A DNA stretch of 52,645 nucleotides from Candidatus Gastranaerophilales bacterium (GTDB lineage Bacteria; Cyanobacteriota; Vampirovibrionia; Gastranaerophilales; Gastranaerophilaceae). The notes under the pieces are model-generated. The model ran no database searches, was not told the origin of the DNA, and worked only from the letters and a program-made list of their open reading frames with translations. Position 1 is the stretch's first letter. The number at the start of each line of letters is the position of its first letter. Positions 32,537-42,473 of this stretch are shown one piece after another. Location of the stretch: positions 1-52,645 of the forward strand of contig CALUSI010000016.1 of assembly GCA_944323395.1 (NCBI GenBank). The letters are read 5' to 3'. A program made the translations under genes and the position numbers.

Positions 32537-34258
32537 ATGAAAGAAAGAAATGAAAAGGACAAAATAAAACAAGTAGAAGGACGTATTAAAATAGCCCATG
32601 TCTTTTTATTGGGAATGTTTTTCATTTCTGTTATATATTTATTTTTGTTGCAAATAGTAGACATAAGGCATTATAAAGCTAAAGCAAATAGTCAAAGATA
32701 TAGTAAGAACTTTATAATGCGAGGACAGATTGTTGACCGTAATGGTGTTCGATTAGCAACTGACCAAAGTTCTTATAATGTATATGCTCATAGAGAATAT
32801 TTTGATAATACACCTGAAGAATTAGCAGAAAAGTTAGCGCCATATTTACATTTAGATAAAAGTACAATTATTAATAGTATAAACAAAGGTGCTACTGTCA
32901 TTTTGCTTAAGAAGGATGTTGATAGACAAACTGCGGAACAAATAAAAAAGCTTGGTTTAAGGGAGATAAGTTTAGATAAAAAGAATGAAAGAGTATATCC
33001 GCAAGATGAACTTGCTGCTCATATTATAGGATATTATAATCCTGATGCTGATACTGCTTCAGGTGTTGAATTAACAGCGAAGGATAAGCTAGAAAAGGTA
33101 GATAATAAGATAAAGGTTCAAAGAACTCCACGTGGTGATATTATTTATGATACAGATACAGATCCTGTTTTAGCTTCTACTCCTCAAGTAGGGGAAACTG
33201 TCACTTTAACAATTGATTCGGCTATTCAACATGTTTGTGAGCGTGAACTATTAAATATGATAAATGAGAAAAAAGCATCTCGTGGTTCTGTAATAGTTAT
33301 GAATCCAAAAAATGGTGAAATTCTCGGTTATGCTGTTTATCCAAGATATAATCCAAACAACTATAAAAAAACTTCTGCTATAACTTTAAAAAATTGGACA
33401 TTATCTGATGTATATCCCCCGGGTTCTACATTCAAAACATTAACAGTTGCTGCTGGTATTGAAACAGGAAGAATTAAACCTTGGTCTAAAATATTAGATA
33501 CGGGTAAGATGAAGCTTGGCAATTGGACTATACAAAATTATGATTACAATAAACATCCAAATCCGGGTATGATTAGTTTGGTTTATTTATTGGAACACTC
33601 AAGTAACGTTGGTAGTGCAAATATAGCTTTAATGATGACTCCGGGTGAATTTTATACTGTTTTATCAAAGTTAGGAATTGGTAAAAAAAGCGGGATAGAT
33701 TTAAATGGTGAATCATCAGGTTTATTACCCAAACCTTTTAAATGGGATAAGTCAAGGCAAGCAAGTATGGGGTATGGTTATGGGGCTTCTGTTACTGCAA
33801 TGCAAATGGTTAGCGCTGTAAGTGCTTTAGCTAATGATGGGGTTAGAGTTACTCCGCATGTAATAAAATATTCTCCGGAAGAAGAAGCAGAAAAAATTGA
33901 AAAAGTTCAAGCTATTAGTCCCGAAACAGCAAGAATAGTTACTCAGCTTTTGGCTCAAAGTGTTGCTAATTCAAAATCATATATTAATTTGGAAAAATAT
34001 ACTGTTGCGGGTAAAACAGGGACATCTAAAAAACCTATGGAAAACAAAAAAGGATATTCAAATGCTTTATATGCTTCTGTTATTGGATATTTACCTGCAA
34101 GTAATCCACAAATTTTAATATATGTTGTAGTGGATTCTGCCAGTGCAGGAGGTCCTGTTTGGGGAAATACAGTTGCTGCTCCTATATTTAAAGAAGTTGC
34201 CAATCAATGTGCAAGAATTTTGAATATTACTCCCGATAAAAAAGTTACACAAGAATAG
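32537..34258 (+). CDS. ftsI: Division-specific penicillin-binding protein 2/3 (FtsI)
   Basis: 573 residues: a membrane anchor (about 20-40), a dimerisation domain opening 'RGQIVDRNGVRLATD', and a transpeptidase domain with the active-site serine in STFK (297-300), SSN at 355-357 and KTG at 493-495. It cross-links septal peptidoglycan with FtsW. There is no PASTA domain. Position after the FtsL-like gene and before murE is the classical dcw order. Confidence 0.94.
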   Translation: MKERNEKDKIKQVEGRIKIAHVFLLGMFFISVIYLFLLQIVDIRHYKAKANSQRYSKNFIMRGQIVDRNGVRLATDQSSYNVYAHREYFDNTPEELAEKLAPYLHLDKSTIINSINKGATVILLKKDVDRQTAEQIKKLGLREISLDKKNERVYPQDELAAHIIGYYNPDADTASGVELTAKDKLEKVDNKIKVQRTPRGDIIYDTDTDPVLASTPQVGETVTLTIDSAIQHVCERELLNMINEKKASRGSVIVMNPKNGEILGYAVYPRYNPNNYKKTSAITLKNWTLSDVYPPGSTFKTLTVAAGIETGRIKPWSKILDTGKMKLGNWTIQNYDYNKHPNPGMISLVYLLEHSSNVGSANIALMMTPGEFYTVLSKLGIGKKSGIDLNGESSGLLPKPFKWDKSRQASMGYGYGASVTAMQMVSAVSALANDGVRVTPHVIKYSPEEEAEKIEKVQAISPETARIVTQLLAQSVANSKSYINLEKYTVAGKTGTSKKPMENKKGYSNALYASVIGYLPASNPQILIYVVVDSASAGGPVWGNTVAAPIFKEVANQCARILNITPDKKVTQE

Positions 34259-34273
34259 ATGAGGTATTAGGAT

Positions 34274-35737
34274 ATGTTGTTAAGTAAAGTAATAAGACTT
34301 CTTGATGAATATAAAACAAAAAATTTTGAAGATGTAGAAATAGAAGGTCTTTCATATAATTCACTTTTAACAAAAGCCAGAGACTTGTTTATTTGTATAA
34401 AGGGGGAAGTATCTGATGGTCATAAATATGCAAAAGCAGCAGTTGAAAAAGGCGCATTAGCTCTATTTTGCGAAGAAGAACTGGATATTGATGTACCTCA
34501 AATTATAGTGTCTGATACAAAAAGAATAATGGCTCAAATTTCCGCTGCATTTTATAATGAACCTTCAAAGGAAATAAATTTGATTGGTGTTACAGGTACA
34601 AACGGTAAGACAACAGTAACACATTTGATACAGAGAATAATAGAAGAAAATAACGAAAAGTGTGCATTGATTGGTACTTTGGGTTATAAACTTTCAAGTA
34701 CTGATGATTATAAAGAAGCAAAACATACAACACCACAGCCCCCTGAATTGCAAAGAGATTTACGTTTAATGGCAGATAAAGGAATAAAGAATGTTGTAAT
34801 GGAAGTAAGTTCACATTCTTTAGAACAAAAAAGAGTAGGTTGTTGTGATTTTGATGGGGCTGTATTTACCAATTTAACTCAGGATCATTTGGATTACCAT
34901 ATAACAATGAAGAATTATTTTAAAGCAAAAGCAATTTTATTTGAAAATTTAAAAGAGGGTGCTTTTTCTGTTATAAATGCTGATGATGAATATGCTTCTG
35001 ATTTTATTGCAGTTGTTCCTAAAAAAGTAAAACTATTAACTTATGGAGTTAAAAAAGATGCTGATGTAAGAGCTGAAGATATTGATTTTTCTGTTGATGG
35101 TGCAAAATTGACGGTGGTTTTTGCAGATAAAAAAGAAAAACTGAACTTGCATTTGAATGGTATGTTCAGTGTATATAATGCTTTAGCTGCATTTGCAGCA
35201 GCTATTGCTATGGGAATAGATTATAGGATTATAATAAAAGCATTGGAAAATACAAAAAGTGTAGCTGGCAGATTTGAAATTGTTAGTAAAAAACCATTGG
35301 TAATTGTTGATTATGCACATACTCCCGATGGATTGGAAAATGTTTTGAAAGCAGCAAGAGAACTTACACCAAAAACATCTAAGTTAATTTGTTTGTTTGG
35401 TTGTGGCGGAGACAGAGACACTACGAAAAGACCTAAAATGGGTAAAATCGCAGATGAATTATCAGATAAAGTTGTTGTTACATCAGATAATCCAAGAAGT
35501 GAAGATCCACAATTGATAATCTCGGACATAATGACAGGAATTAGAACTGTAGACACTCAAAGAATATTTGTTGAACCTGATAGAGGCCTCGCAATTAAAT
35601 TTTTAAAGTCTATTTCAAATCCTGAAGATGTAATTGTTATTGCAGGTAAAGGACACGAAGATTATCAAATCTTAAAAAATGAAACAATTCATTTTGATGA
35701 TAGAGAAGAAGCAAGAAAAGTTTTTGCTCAAGTGTAG
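34274..35737 (+). CDS. murE: UDP-MurNAc-tripeptide synthetase (meso-DAP adding)
   Basis: 487 residues with Mur ligase motifs: ATP loop GTNGKTT at 108-114, 'TTPQPPELQ', 'MEVSSHSLEQKR', the carbamylated lysine region KAKA (~217-220), and 'VDYAHTPDGL'. DNPR at 405-408 is the signature that selects meso-diaminopimelate rather than lysine, implying Gram-negative-type peptidoglycan. It has AGG-rich spacing 15 nt after ftsI, in the same operon. Confidence 0.96.
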   Translation: MLLSKVIRLLDEYKTKNFEDVEIEGLSYNSLLTKARDLFICIKGEVSDGHKYAKAAVEKGALALFCEEELDIDVPQIIVSDTKRIMAQISAAFYNEPSKEINLIGVTGTNGKTTVTHLIQRIIEENNEKCALIGTLGYKLSSTDDYKEAKHTTPQPPELQRDLRLMADKGIKNVVMEVSSHSLEQKRVGCCDFDGAVFTNLTQDHLDYHITMKNYFKAKAILFENLKEGAFSVINADDEYASDFIAVVPKKVKLLTYGVKKDADVRAEDIDFSVDGAKLTVVFADKKEKLNLHLNGMFSVYNALAAFAAAIAMGIDYRIIIKALENTKSVAGRFEIVSKKPLVIVDYAHTPDGLENVLKAARELTPKTSKLICLFGCGGDRDTTKRPKMGKIADELSDKVVVTSDNPRSEDPQLIISDIMTGIRTVDTQRIFVEPDRGLAIKFLKSISNPEDVIVIAGKGHEDYQILKNETIHFDDREEARKVFAQV

Positions 35738-35778
35738 TGTAAATAAAATATAGTTTATAGATATAATCGGAGGTATAT

Positions 35779-36780
35779 ATGAAGTTAACTGTCTTAGGAC
35801 CCGGATGTTGGGGATTAACCATTGCTTGGCTTCTGAATAATAATTTTGATGAAATATGTGTATGGGGTAGAAGTCAGGATTTATCCGACGAGTTAAAAGA
35901 ATATAAAAGAACAACAAAACCTTTAACCGTTCAATTGGATAAGAAAGTTGAAATTACCGACGATTTACAGAAAGCTGTGGATGGCGCCGAAATAATATTA
36001 CTTGTTGTTGCAACATCAGGAATTCGTCCAGTTTGTCAACAATTAAAAAAAATAGGATTAAAAGATAATCAGATTTTGGTTAATCTTTCAAAAGGTTTGG
36101 AGTTACCATCTTTAAAAAGAATGTCTGAAGTTATAAAGGATGAACTACCGGATTCAAAATTGGTTATTTTATCCGGTCCAACCTTGGCAAAAGAAATATT
36201 AAATGGATGTCCTACTGCAGCTTCTGTTGCAAGTGATGATATTAAAGCAGCAGAATTTGTACAGAAACATTGTAGTGTTCCATCAAAGTTCAGATTATAT
36301 ACAAACTCTGATGTTATAGGAGTTGAACTAGGCGGTAGTTTAAAAAATGTTATAGCTATTGCATCAGGTTTTGCAGATGCGATGAAATTAGGTGATAATT
36401 GCAGAGGTTCACTCTTAACAAGAGGTATGGCTGAAATTGTTAGAGTTAGCGTTGCACTTGGTGCTAAACCTTCTACTTTATATGGTTTGTCAGGCATGGG
36501 TGACTTAATTGCTACGTGTTCAAGTCCTTTTAGCAGAAATTTCACTGTTGGTTCAATGTTGGGTAAAGGAAAAAAGATAGATGATATTTTAAGAGAACTT
36601 GGTTCTGTTGCAGAAGGAGTAAAAACATCAAAAGCACTTTGTGAATTGGCACAAAAACTTGGTGTAGAAGTACCTGTATCATCTGCAATATATGAAGCTG
36701 TTTATACTGATATTACACCAGATGAAGTCTTGAATAAGTTAATGAATAGAAAATTAAAGCAAGAAGAAGAATATAATTAA
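35779..36780 (+). CDS. gpsA: Glycerol-3-phosphate dehydrogenase [NAD(P)+]
   Basis: 333 residues. The NAD loop GPGCWGLTIA is a slight variant of GaGsWGtAlA. Also seen are 'NLSKGLEL' and 'LSGPTLAKEI', the catalytic Lys region 'GVELGGSLKNVIAIASG', 'RGMAEIVRVSVALGAKPSTLYGLSGMGDLIATCSS' and 'SVAEGVKTSKAL'. GpsA makes glycerol-3-phosphate for phospholipid synthesis. It has a strong GGAGGT site and follows murE by 41 nt. Confidence 0.95.
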   Translation: MKLTVLGPGCWGLTIAWLLNNNFDEICVWGRSQDLSDELKEYKRTTKPLTVQLDKKVEITDDLQKAVDGAEIILLVVATSGIRPVCQQLKKIGLKDNQILVNLSKGLELPSLKRMSEVIKDELPDSKLVILSGPTLAKEILNGCPTAASVASDDIKAAEFVQKHCSVPSKFRLYTNSDVIGVELGGSLKNVIAIASGFADAMKLGDNCRGSLLTRGMAEIVRVSVALGAKPSTLYGLSGMGDLIATCSSPFSRNFTVGSMLGKGKKIDDILRELGSVAEGVKTSKALCELAQKLGVEVPVSSAIYEAVYTDITPDEVLNKLMNRKLKQEEEYN

Positions 36781-36804
36781 AGTTCAAAGTAAAAGGGAAA
36801 TAAA

Positions 36805-38394
36805 TTGGTAAACGAAGCAAAAAAGACATCATTTCAAGAACTTGTTAATGAAGGACAAGCTTTATATGATAAAAACGAAATAGTTGAAGCAATTAAACTT
36901 TATAAGACTGCTCTTATAATGTCAAGGAATATTGATTCTAATTCTCTTGCCGGATTGTACATAAGGCTTGCAAATGCTTATTATAAATTAGATGATAAAG
37001 ATAAAGCTACATATTATTACGAAGAGTATTTAAAGGTATTTCCGCAAGGTCAAGTTAGTGTCTTTTCTCGTTTAGCACATTCTTATTATTATATTGATAC
37101 TGATAAAAGTATTGATTATCATAATAAAGCATTAAATATTGAACTAAATAAGTATGATTCTGCTTGTAAGCTTTTTGCGATGACAAAGTCATCTTTTTAT
37201 GAACAACAAGATATAAAAGATGAATCTGAGTATGAGGTAGAACAACTAAAGAATAATTTATTTAAGAATATAGTTAAATATAATCATGATGACAAAAAGA
37301 AGAATCCTAATAAAAAATTAAATATTGGATATTTTTCGTCAGATTGTCACGCTCATACAATGATGAATTATATCTTACCAATATGGGAAAATCATAACAA
37401 AGAAGATTTTAATTTCTTTATTTTTAACGGTTCAGAAAAAAATGATTCTACATCAGAAAAAATCAGAAATCTTGGTTTTGAGATGATAGATATTTCAAAA
37501 GCAGATGAAAAGAGAATCGCAAAATTAATATATGATAAACAAATAGATATACTTATTGATTTGGGCGGATATACACATTTAAAAACATATGCAATGTTAT
37601 ATAAGCCGGCACCTATAATCATTTCATATTTGGGGTATTTAAACACTCTTGGGATGAAAGAAGTTGATTATATACTGACTGACCGTTATACAATTCCTGA
37701 GGATAAAGCCTATTTATATACTGAGAAGCCTTTGTATTTGGATAAAGGTTATCAAATATTTGCGGAAAAAAATCTTCCGGATATACAGGAGTGCCCTTAT
37801 AAAACAAATGGATATATAACTTTTGGTAGTTTTAATTGTACTTCGAAATTTAATGATACTAATTTCTTTATATGGTCTAAAATTCTTGAAATGGTTCCAG
37901 ATTCCAAATTGTTGATTTATAGAACCAGACTTTCTAAGAATATGATTAAATATCTAAAATTAAAACTTGAAAAAAGAGGTGTATCTTTAGATAGAGTTAT
38001 ATTTAGTTCAAGAACATATAGTCCGCATTATAAAGCATATTTATTAGCAGATATTTCGTTAGATCCATATCCTTTTAGTGGAATGTCTATAACTATAGAA
38101 ACTGCATTGATGGGGGTCCCGACAATAACATTGGTTGGTGAGGGAATGCAATCAAGAGGTGCGGGAAGAATAAATCACATAATTGGATTGGATGAATTTA
38201 ATGCTTCATATGGTGATGAATATATAGAAAAAGCTGTAAGTTTGGCAAATGATAAGACGAAACTAGAAAAATTAAGAAAAGAATTACGAGAAAAAATCAA
38301 TGCCTCTGACTTAAGGCAAAGCGCAGTTGAGTTTACTCGTGATTTAGAGGATAAATATAGAAAAGTTTGGTCTGATTTTATAAATAGTCCTTAA
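36805..38394 (+). CDS. O-GlcNAc transferase/SPINDLY-like glycosyltransferase (GT41) with TPRs
   Basis: 529 residues starting at TTG 36805. TPR-like helices fill about 10-115 ('GQALYDKNEIVEAIKLYKTA'). A GT41-type catalytic region begins near 172 with 'LNIGYFSSDCHAHTMMNYI' (family H-x-x-H-x-x). It continues with 'IDILIDLGGYTHLKTYAMLY', 'PIIISYLGYLNTLGMKEVDY', 'YITFGSFNCTSKFND' and 'DPYPFSGMSITIETALMGVP', the UDP-binding end. Bacterial relatives glycosylate flagellins, adhesins or other surface proteins. Its place at the end of a cell-wall operon suggests an envelope target. It overlaps the convergent Cys-cluster gene by 17 nt. Confidence 0.88.
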   Translation: MVNEAKKTSFQELVNEGQALYDKNEIVEAIKLYKTALIMSRNIDSNSLAGLYIRLANAYYKLDDKDKATYYYEEYLKVFPQGQVSVFSRLAHSYYYIDTDKSIDYHNKALNIELNKYDSACKLFAMTKSSFYEQQDIKDESEYEVEQLKNNLFKNIVKYNHDDKKKNPNKKLNIGYFSSDCHAHTMMNYILPIWENHNKEDFNFFIFNGSEKNDSTSEKIRNLGFEMIDISKADEKRIAKLIYDKQIDILIDLGGYTHLKTYAMLYKPAPIIISYLGYLNTLGMKEVDYILTDRYTIPEDKAYLYTEKPLYLDKGYQIFAEKNLPDIQECPYKTNGYITFGSFNCTSKFNDTNFFIWSKILEMVPDSKLLIYRTRLSKNMIKYLKLKLEKRGVSLDRVIFSSRTYSPHYKAYLLADISLDPYPFSGMSITIETALMGVPTITLVGEGMQSRGAGRINHIIGLDEFNASYGDEYIEKAVSLANDKTKLEKLRKELREKINASDLRQSAVEFTRDLEDKYRKVWSDFINSP

Positions 38395-38767
38395 AACTCT
38401 TTTTTAAAATTTTAAACCCGCAACCTTCAATCATTTCTGCATTAAAGGATATGGATTTTGCAGGGTAATTTCTACATACATATGGTCTGTTTTGGTATAC
38501 GGAACATAATCCGTTATCAAGAAGGTATTTACAACTTAGTACTATATTATTGTTTTCATCTGTTTTGGATATGTAAAAACGTTTGTATTGTGGGAGAAAA
38601 AATTGCATAAATTTTAGTTCTCTTTCATTTTTTAGTCCGTATGCACGTATTTCTCTACAGCATTTACCGCATTTTTTACAGTTGCCTTCTATTTGATATT
38701 TAACTTTTTGCGCTACAAAGTATGATAGAAATTCATAATATACAGACTTTATAAAATCTATAGACAT
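38378..38767 (-). CDS. YkgJ-type cysteine cluster protein
   Basis: 129 residues with the zinc/iron-chelating CxxCxxCC motif (CKKCGKCC), followed by 'LSCKYLLDNGLCSVYQNRPYVCRNYP', the family's second cysteine set (C..L....C.iY..RP..CR.yP). Proteins of this family (UPF0153/CxxCxxCC) are metal-binding and of unclear function; some act beside flagellin lysine methylation. No neighbour suggests the substrate. The 3' end overlaps the glycosyltransferase gene. Confidence 0.88.
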   Translation of the reverse strand: MSIDFIKSVYYEFLSYFVAQKVKYQIEGNCKKCGKCCREIRAYGLKNERELKFMQFFLPQYKRFYISKTDENNNIVLSCKYLLDNGLCSVYQNRPYVCRNYPAKSISFNAEMIEGCGFKILKKSFKDYL

Positions 38768-38846
38768 TTGTTTACAATCCAGTTTCCAGATCTATTTATT
38801 TGGTAAAATATAATCACAAATATATAATAAAAACCCGAGGAATAAA

Positions 38847-41003
38847 ATGAGTCCAAAGAAGAAAAAAAAGAAGAATGTATTTTTATCTTTTGTGAAAGGT
38901 CTGTTTATTATTGGAATTGCAGTAATGTTAGCAGGATATGTTGCTGTAAAAATGTATTTGAATGATTTGGCACCTATTCCAAATCTTGAAAATTATAATA
39001 GAAATATAGTTACCCAAGTTTTTTCTTCTGATGAACATGTTATTAAAACATTTCAGACTTTTCATTATGAACATGTTTCAATTGATGAAATTCCAAAGTA
39101 TCTGAAAGATGCAATTATATCTACTGAAGATAAAAATTTTTATAATCATGATGGATATGATATTTGGGGCATTGCTCGTTCTATTCTGGTTAATATTATT
39201 AATAAAAGTGCACGTCAAGGGGCTAGTACTATTACTCAACAATTGGCAAGAGTTTTATTTCTTTCTAATGAAAAAACAATAATAAGAAAAGTTAAAGAAA
39301 TAAAAATTGCGGCAAGAATAGAAAAATCTATTTCTAAAGATAAAATATTAGAAATGTATTTGAATAATGTATATTTAGGTTCAGGTGCATATGGAGTTGG
39401 AGCAGCTGCTTCTACTTATTTTAATAAAGAATTGTCGCAGTTAACATTGGCGGAATGTGCTTTAATTGCAGGTCTGCCACAGGCGCCTTCCGTATATTCT
39501 CCGTACAAAAATATCAAATTGGCAGAAAAAAGAAGAAATAAAGTTCTTAAGAGAATGTACATAATGAAGACTATTACAAAGCCTCAATATGAAGCTGCTT
39601 TAAAGGAAAAGATTGTATTAAATAAAAAGCCAAGTTTACATAGAACAAATATTGCTCCTTATTTTATTGATTATGTACTAAAAGAGCTTGAAGAATTGGG
39701 TTTTGATGAAACTGAAATTTCTCAAGGCGGATATAAAATAATTACTACTTTGGATTATGATGCACAAGTAGCAGCAAATGAAGCTATTGATAAAAATATG
39801 AGAGCTTGGCATTTGACAAAACCAAATCAACAAGCAGCATTATTTACTTTTTCACCAATGACTGGAGCTATTATTGCATATTGTGGTGGAAAAGATTATA
39901 CTCAAAGTCAATATGACAGAGTTACACAAGCTATAAGACCGCCGGGATCTTCATTTAAACCTATAGTATATGCAGCTGCTATACACAAAGGTTGGACACC
40001 TACTGATATGGTAGAGGATTCTCCTATAACAATAGGTGATTGGAGTCCAAGAAACTATGGCAATAAATATAAAGGAAAGATGCCTTTATATAAGGCTTTG
40101 GTAATATCATCAAATGTAATTGCCGTTAAACTTATTAAAGATATTGGTATCGCACCTGTTATTGATATGGCAAGATCATTAGGTATAACAACTCCCTTAA
40201 CTCATGATTATACTATAGCTCTTGGTTCAAACGGTGTAAAACTTTACGATATGGTTATTGTATATGGTAATTTTGCTAATGGTGGATATAAGGTAAAACC
40301 ATATGCTATAGAAAGAATTGAAACCCAAAGAGGAAAAGTTATATATCAAGCAAAGAGAACTAAGATTACAAAAGTATTGGATAGAGATACCGCGGGTATT
40401 ATGACTGCTATGTTGAGAAAAGTAATAACATCAGGAACAGGCCGTGGTGCAAATATTGGTAAACCTATGGGTGGTAAAACAGGTACTACTAACGAGAATA
40501 AAGATGCTTGGTTTATTGGTTATACTCCTGATTTAGTTACAGGTGTATTTATCGGTAATGATAATAATACAAGTATTGGTCTGACAGGCGGTAGTGCTCC
40601 TGCGAGAATATGGAAAGATATGATGACTGTTGCTACTAAAAAATATGGTAGTCCGGAATTCGATTATCCTGAAGTTAATTTGAATGTTGAATATGATGAA
40701 ATTAAGATAGATCCCAATGTGGATTTGGAAAGTGATAATCAAGGAGAAGATACAGAACCTGAAAAGGAAAAGAAGTTCTGGAAATTTGGAAAAGATAAAG
40801 AACAATCTGATGAAAAATCCTCCAATGAAAGTTCTTCAAATGTTAAAATACCTCCTACAGAAACTTTCAAATCCATTCCTGTTCAAGTAACTGTGCCTTT
40901 GGATCTGGAAAAAATAAAGGCAGAAAAAGAAATAAAGAAAAAAGAACTACAGAATATGACGTCAACACAAAGAGATGGAAATGTTGGTTTCCCCCATCCG
41001 TAG
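38847..41003 (+). CDS. Bifunctional penicillin-binding protein 1A
   Basis: 718 residues: a basic start, a membrane helix (about 12-33), and a GT51 transglycosylase domain with STEDKNFYNHDGYD (catalytic E94), 'QGASTITQQLARVLFL' and 'KIKEIKIAARIEK'-like signatures. The transpeptidase has SSFK with serine 368, SSN at 421-423 and KTGTT at 544-548. A ~130-residue acidic/Ser-rich tail follows. It polymerises and cross-links peptidoglycan, complementing ftsI and murE upstream. It has its own leader with CGAGG. Confidence 0.95.
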   Translation: MSPKKKKKKNVFLSFVKGLFIIGIAVMLAGYVAVKMYLNDLAPIPNLENYNRNIVTQVFSSDEHVIKTFQTFHYEHVSIDEIPKYLKDAIISTEDKNFYNHDGYDIWGIARSILVNIINKSARQGASTITQQLARVLFLSNEKTIIRKVKEIKIAARIEKSISKDKILEMYLNNVYLGSGAYGVGAAASTYFNKELSQLTLAECALIAGLPQAPSVYSPYKNIKLAEKRRNKVLKRMYIMKTITKPQYEAALKEKIVLNKKPSLHRTNIAPYFIDYVLKELEELGFDETEISQGGYKIITTLDYDAQVAANEAIDKNMRAWHLTKPNQQAALFTFSPMTGAIIAYCGGKDYTQSQYDRVTQAIRPPGSSFKPIVYAAAIHKGWTPTDMVEDSPITIGDWSPRNYGNKYKGKMPLYKALVISSNVIAVKLIKDIGIAPVIDMARSLGITTPLTHDYTIALGSNGVKLYDMVIVYGNFANGGYKVKPYAIERIETQRGKVIYQAKRTKITKVLDRDTAGIMTAMLRKVITSGTGRGANIGKPMGGKTGTTNENKDAWFIGYTPDLVTGVFIGNDNNTSIGLTGGSAPARIWKDMMTVATKKYGSPEFDYPEVNLNVEYDEIKIDPNVDLESDNQGEDTEPEKEKKFWKFGKDKEQSDEKSSNESSSNVKIPPTETFKSIPVQVTVPLDLEKIKAEKEIKKKELQNMTSTQRDGNVGFPHP

Positions 41004-41012
41004 TTTCTTATT

Positions 41013-41729
41013 TTAGAATTTGTTAAGTTTTGGAATTTTCATTTGGAATATGTCTTCCAAATCTATTCCGTTCAATATTTCATTAAAAAGTATGCTTGAC
41101 TGTATGCTTTTTTCTTTGAAATTTCTAATAAGACCAAGTACTTTCGCATCTGTATATTTCTCGATTAATGAAGGAAAAGCTTTAATATCGGGATTTTCAG
41201 AATATACCGGGAACTTATTGATTATAACACCTATAATGTTTGCATTTGCATTTGTTGCTGTATTAATTTCATTTAAGTAATTACTTATTGTGTTTTCGGT
41301 TGGATTAACGATAAACAAAATAGGTAATTTAAGTATTATTGGAATATGTAAAGAAAAGATATTTTTATTTAGCGGTGTCATAAGTCCGCCTGTTGATTCA
41401 ACAATAAGCGTGTCTGTTTTTTGTTTTAGTATGTTGTAGTCTTTAACTATTTCTTCTATATTAATATCAACCTTTTCAATTTCTGCAGCAACTACAGGTG
41501 TTGCATCAGAAACCATCATATATGTAGAGTGTGTTGTTATATAAGGATCCAGCATTTTTACAAAAGATAAATCCGGTGAAATAAGGTATTTACCTTTATC
41601 TATTGCACCTGTTTGTATTGGTTTATATACGCCTGCTTTATAACCTAAAGATTGCATAACAGCAGTAATACCTGCTGATATTACTGTTTTCCCGCTTTTA
41701 TTGTTTATTCCTGTTATGAATATATTCAT
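41013..41729 (-). CDS. bioD: Dethiobiotin synthetase
   Basis: 238 residues, opening MNIFITGINNKSGKTVISAG, with the ATP loop GxxxxxGKT. 'GVYKPIQTGA' (KPxxTG) binds the DAPA substrate, and 'IVESTGGLMTPL' corresponds to the conserved VEGAGG..vPl with E-G-A changed to E-S-T. BioD closes the ureido ring before biotin synthase. No bioA, bioB or bioF is in the window; bioY lies 15 kb away. There is no ribosome site: an extended -10 box ends 6 nt before the ATG. Confidence 0.86.
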   Translation of the reverse strand: MNIFITGINNKSGKTVISAGITAVMQSLGYKAGVYKPIQTGAIDKGKYLISPDLSFVKMLDPYITTHSTYMMVSDATPVVAAEIEKVDINIEEIVKDYNILKQKTDTLIVESTGGLMTPLNKNIFSLHIPIILKLPILFIVNPTENTISNYLNEINTATNANANIIGVIINKFPVYSENPDIKAFPSLIEKYTDAKVLGLIRNFKEKSIQSSILFNEILNGIDLEDIFQMKIPKLNKF

Positions 41730-41735
41730 AAGAAA

Positions 41736-41744
41736 ATTATATCA
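41736..41744 (-). promoter_or_regulatory. Extended -10 box of bioD (leaderless start)
   Basis: On the minus strand TGATATAAT is followed by six bases and then the bioD ATG, so transcription would begin at or beside the start codon. Confidence 0.6.
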
Positions 41745-41851
41745 ATTGAGTATTTTATTAGAACATACATAAGGTGGATAAATTGTAATATTGCTAAAAT
41801 ATATGTAAAATAAATATAGACTTATTTAAAGAAAGAATTAATATTTAGAAT

Positions 41852-42406
41852 ATGAGAAAATTTATAATTATAATATTGGCATTATTTGCTTTGGTTGGTA
41901 TATGGTCAGAAGTAAATGCCAATGAAACCGGACAAAAAATTTTAAAAATACGAGAAGGCACCTTCGCAAAAGTAATGACAAGAGATGAATTCTCAACTTT
42001 AACTGCAGATATTGGTGACGAAGTTACCTTTATTAATACTCAGGATATGTATGTATATGAAACTAATGCAATACCAGAAAATACCATTTTTTACGGTGAA
42101 ATAGAAGATGTAAGAGAACCTGTTGAGGGAAAAGATGGTGCATTAAAAATTTCTATATATAAAATGATAACACCCGACAAAAAGGTTTATCGATTGTCAG
42201 GGCATATATATAGTGAAAACGATAATTATATTGGTGGTAAAAATACACAAAGCATATATTATCATAAAGTACCACATTATAATCAAGGTTTAAAACCAAT
42301 GCTAAAAGTTGCACCTTTGAATGTATATGAGATGGGTAAACATACTGTTGTTAAACCGGGGGCTGAACTTTTTGTTATTTTTGAAAAAGATATTATATTA
42401 AAATGA
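41852..42406 (+). CDS. Secreted protein, beta-rich, unknown function
   Basis: 184 residues. The signal peptide MRKFIIIILALFALVGIWSE ends near 'VNANE'. The mature part is beta-rich: an opening 'REGTFAKVMTRDEFSTLTAD', a central 'GEIEDVREPVEGKDGALKIS' barrel-like stretch, and a closing 'VVKPGAELFVIFEKDIIL'. The neighbour downstream has the same order of elements, so the two are probably paralogues. They lie just before the Ton system. Function unknown. Confidence 0.72.
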   Translation: MRKFIIIILALFALVGIWSEVNANETGQKILKIREGTFAKVMTRDEFSTLTADIGDEVTFINTQDMYVYETNAIPENTIFYGEIEDVREPVEGKDGALKISIYKMITPDKKVYRLSGHIYSENDNYIGGKNTQSIYYHKVPHYNQGLKPMLKVAPLNVYEMGKHTVVKPGAELFVIFEKDIILK

Positions 42407-42473
42407 ACTTTATTAACATTTGCTCGTTCAAGTTAATAGGTAATATAATGTGAGTAGTATAAAGGAGAAATAC

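Noticed and set aside
42450-42473. GTG start extending the second secreted protein.
   Set aside because: The ribosome site AAAGGAG lies inside this extension, and the signal peptide begins at ATG 42474.
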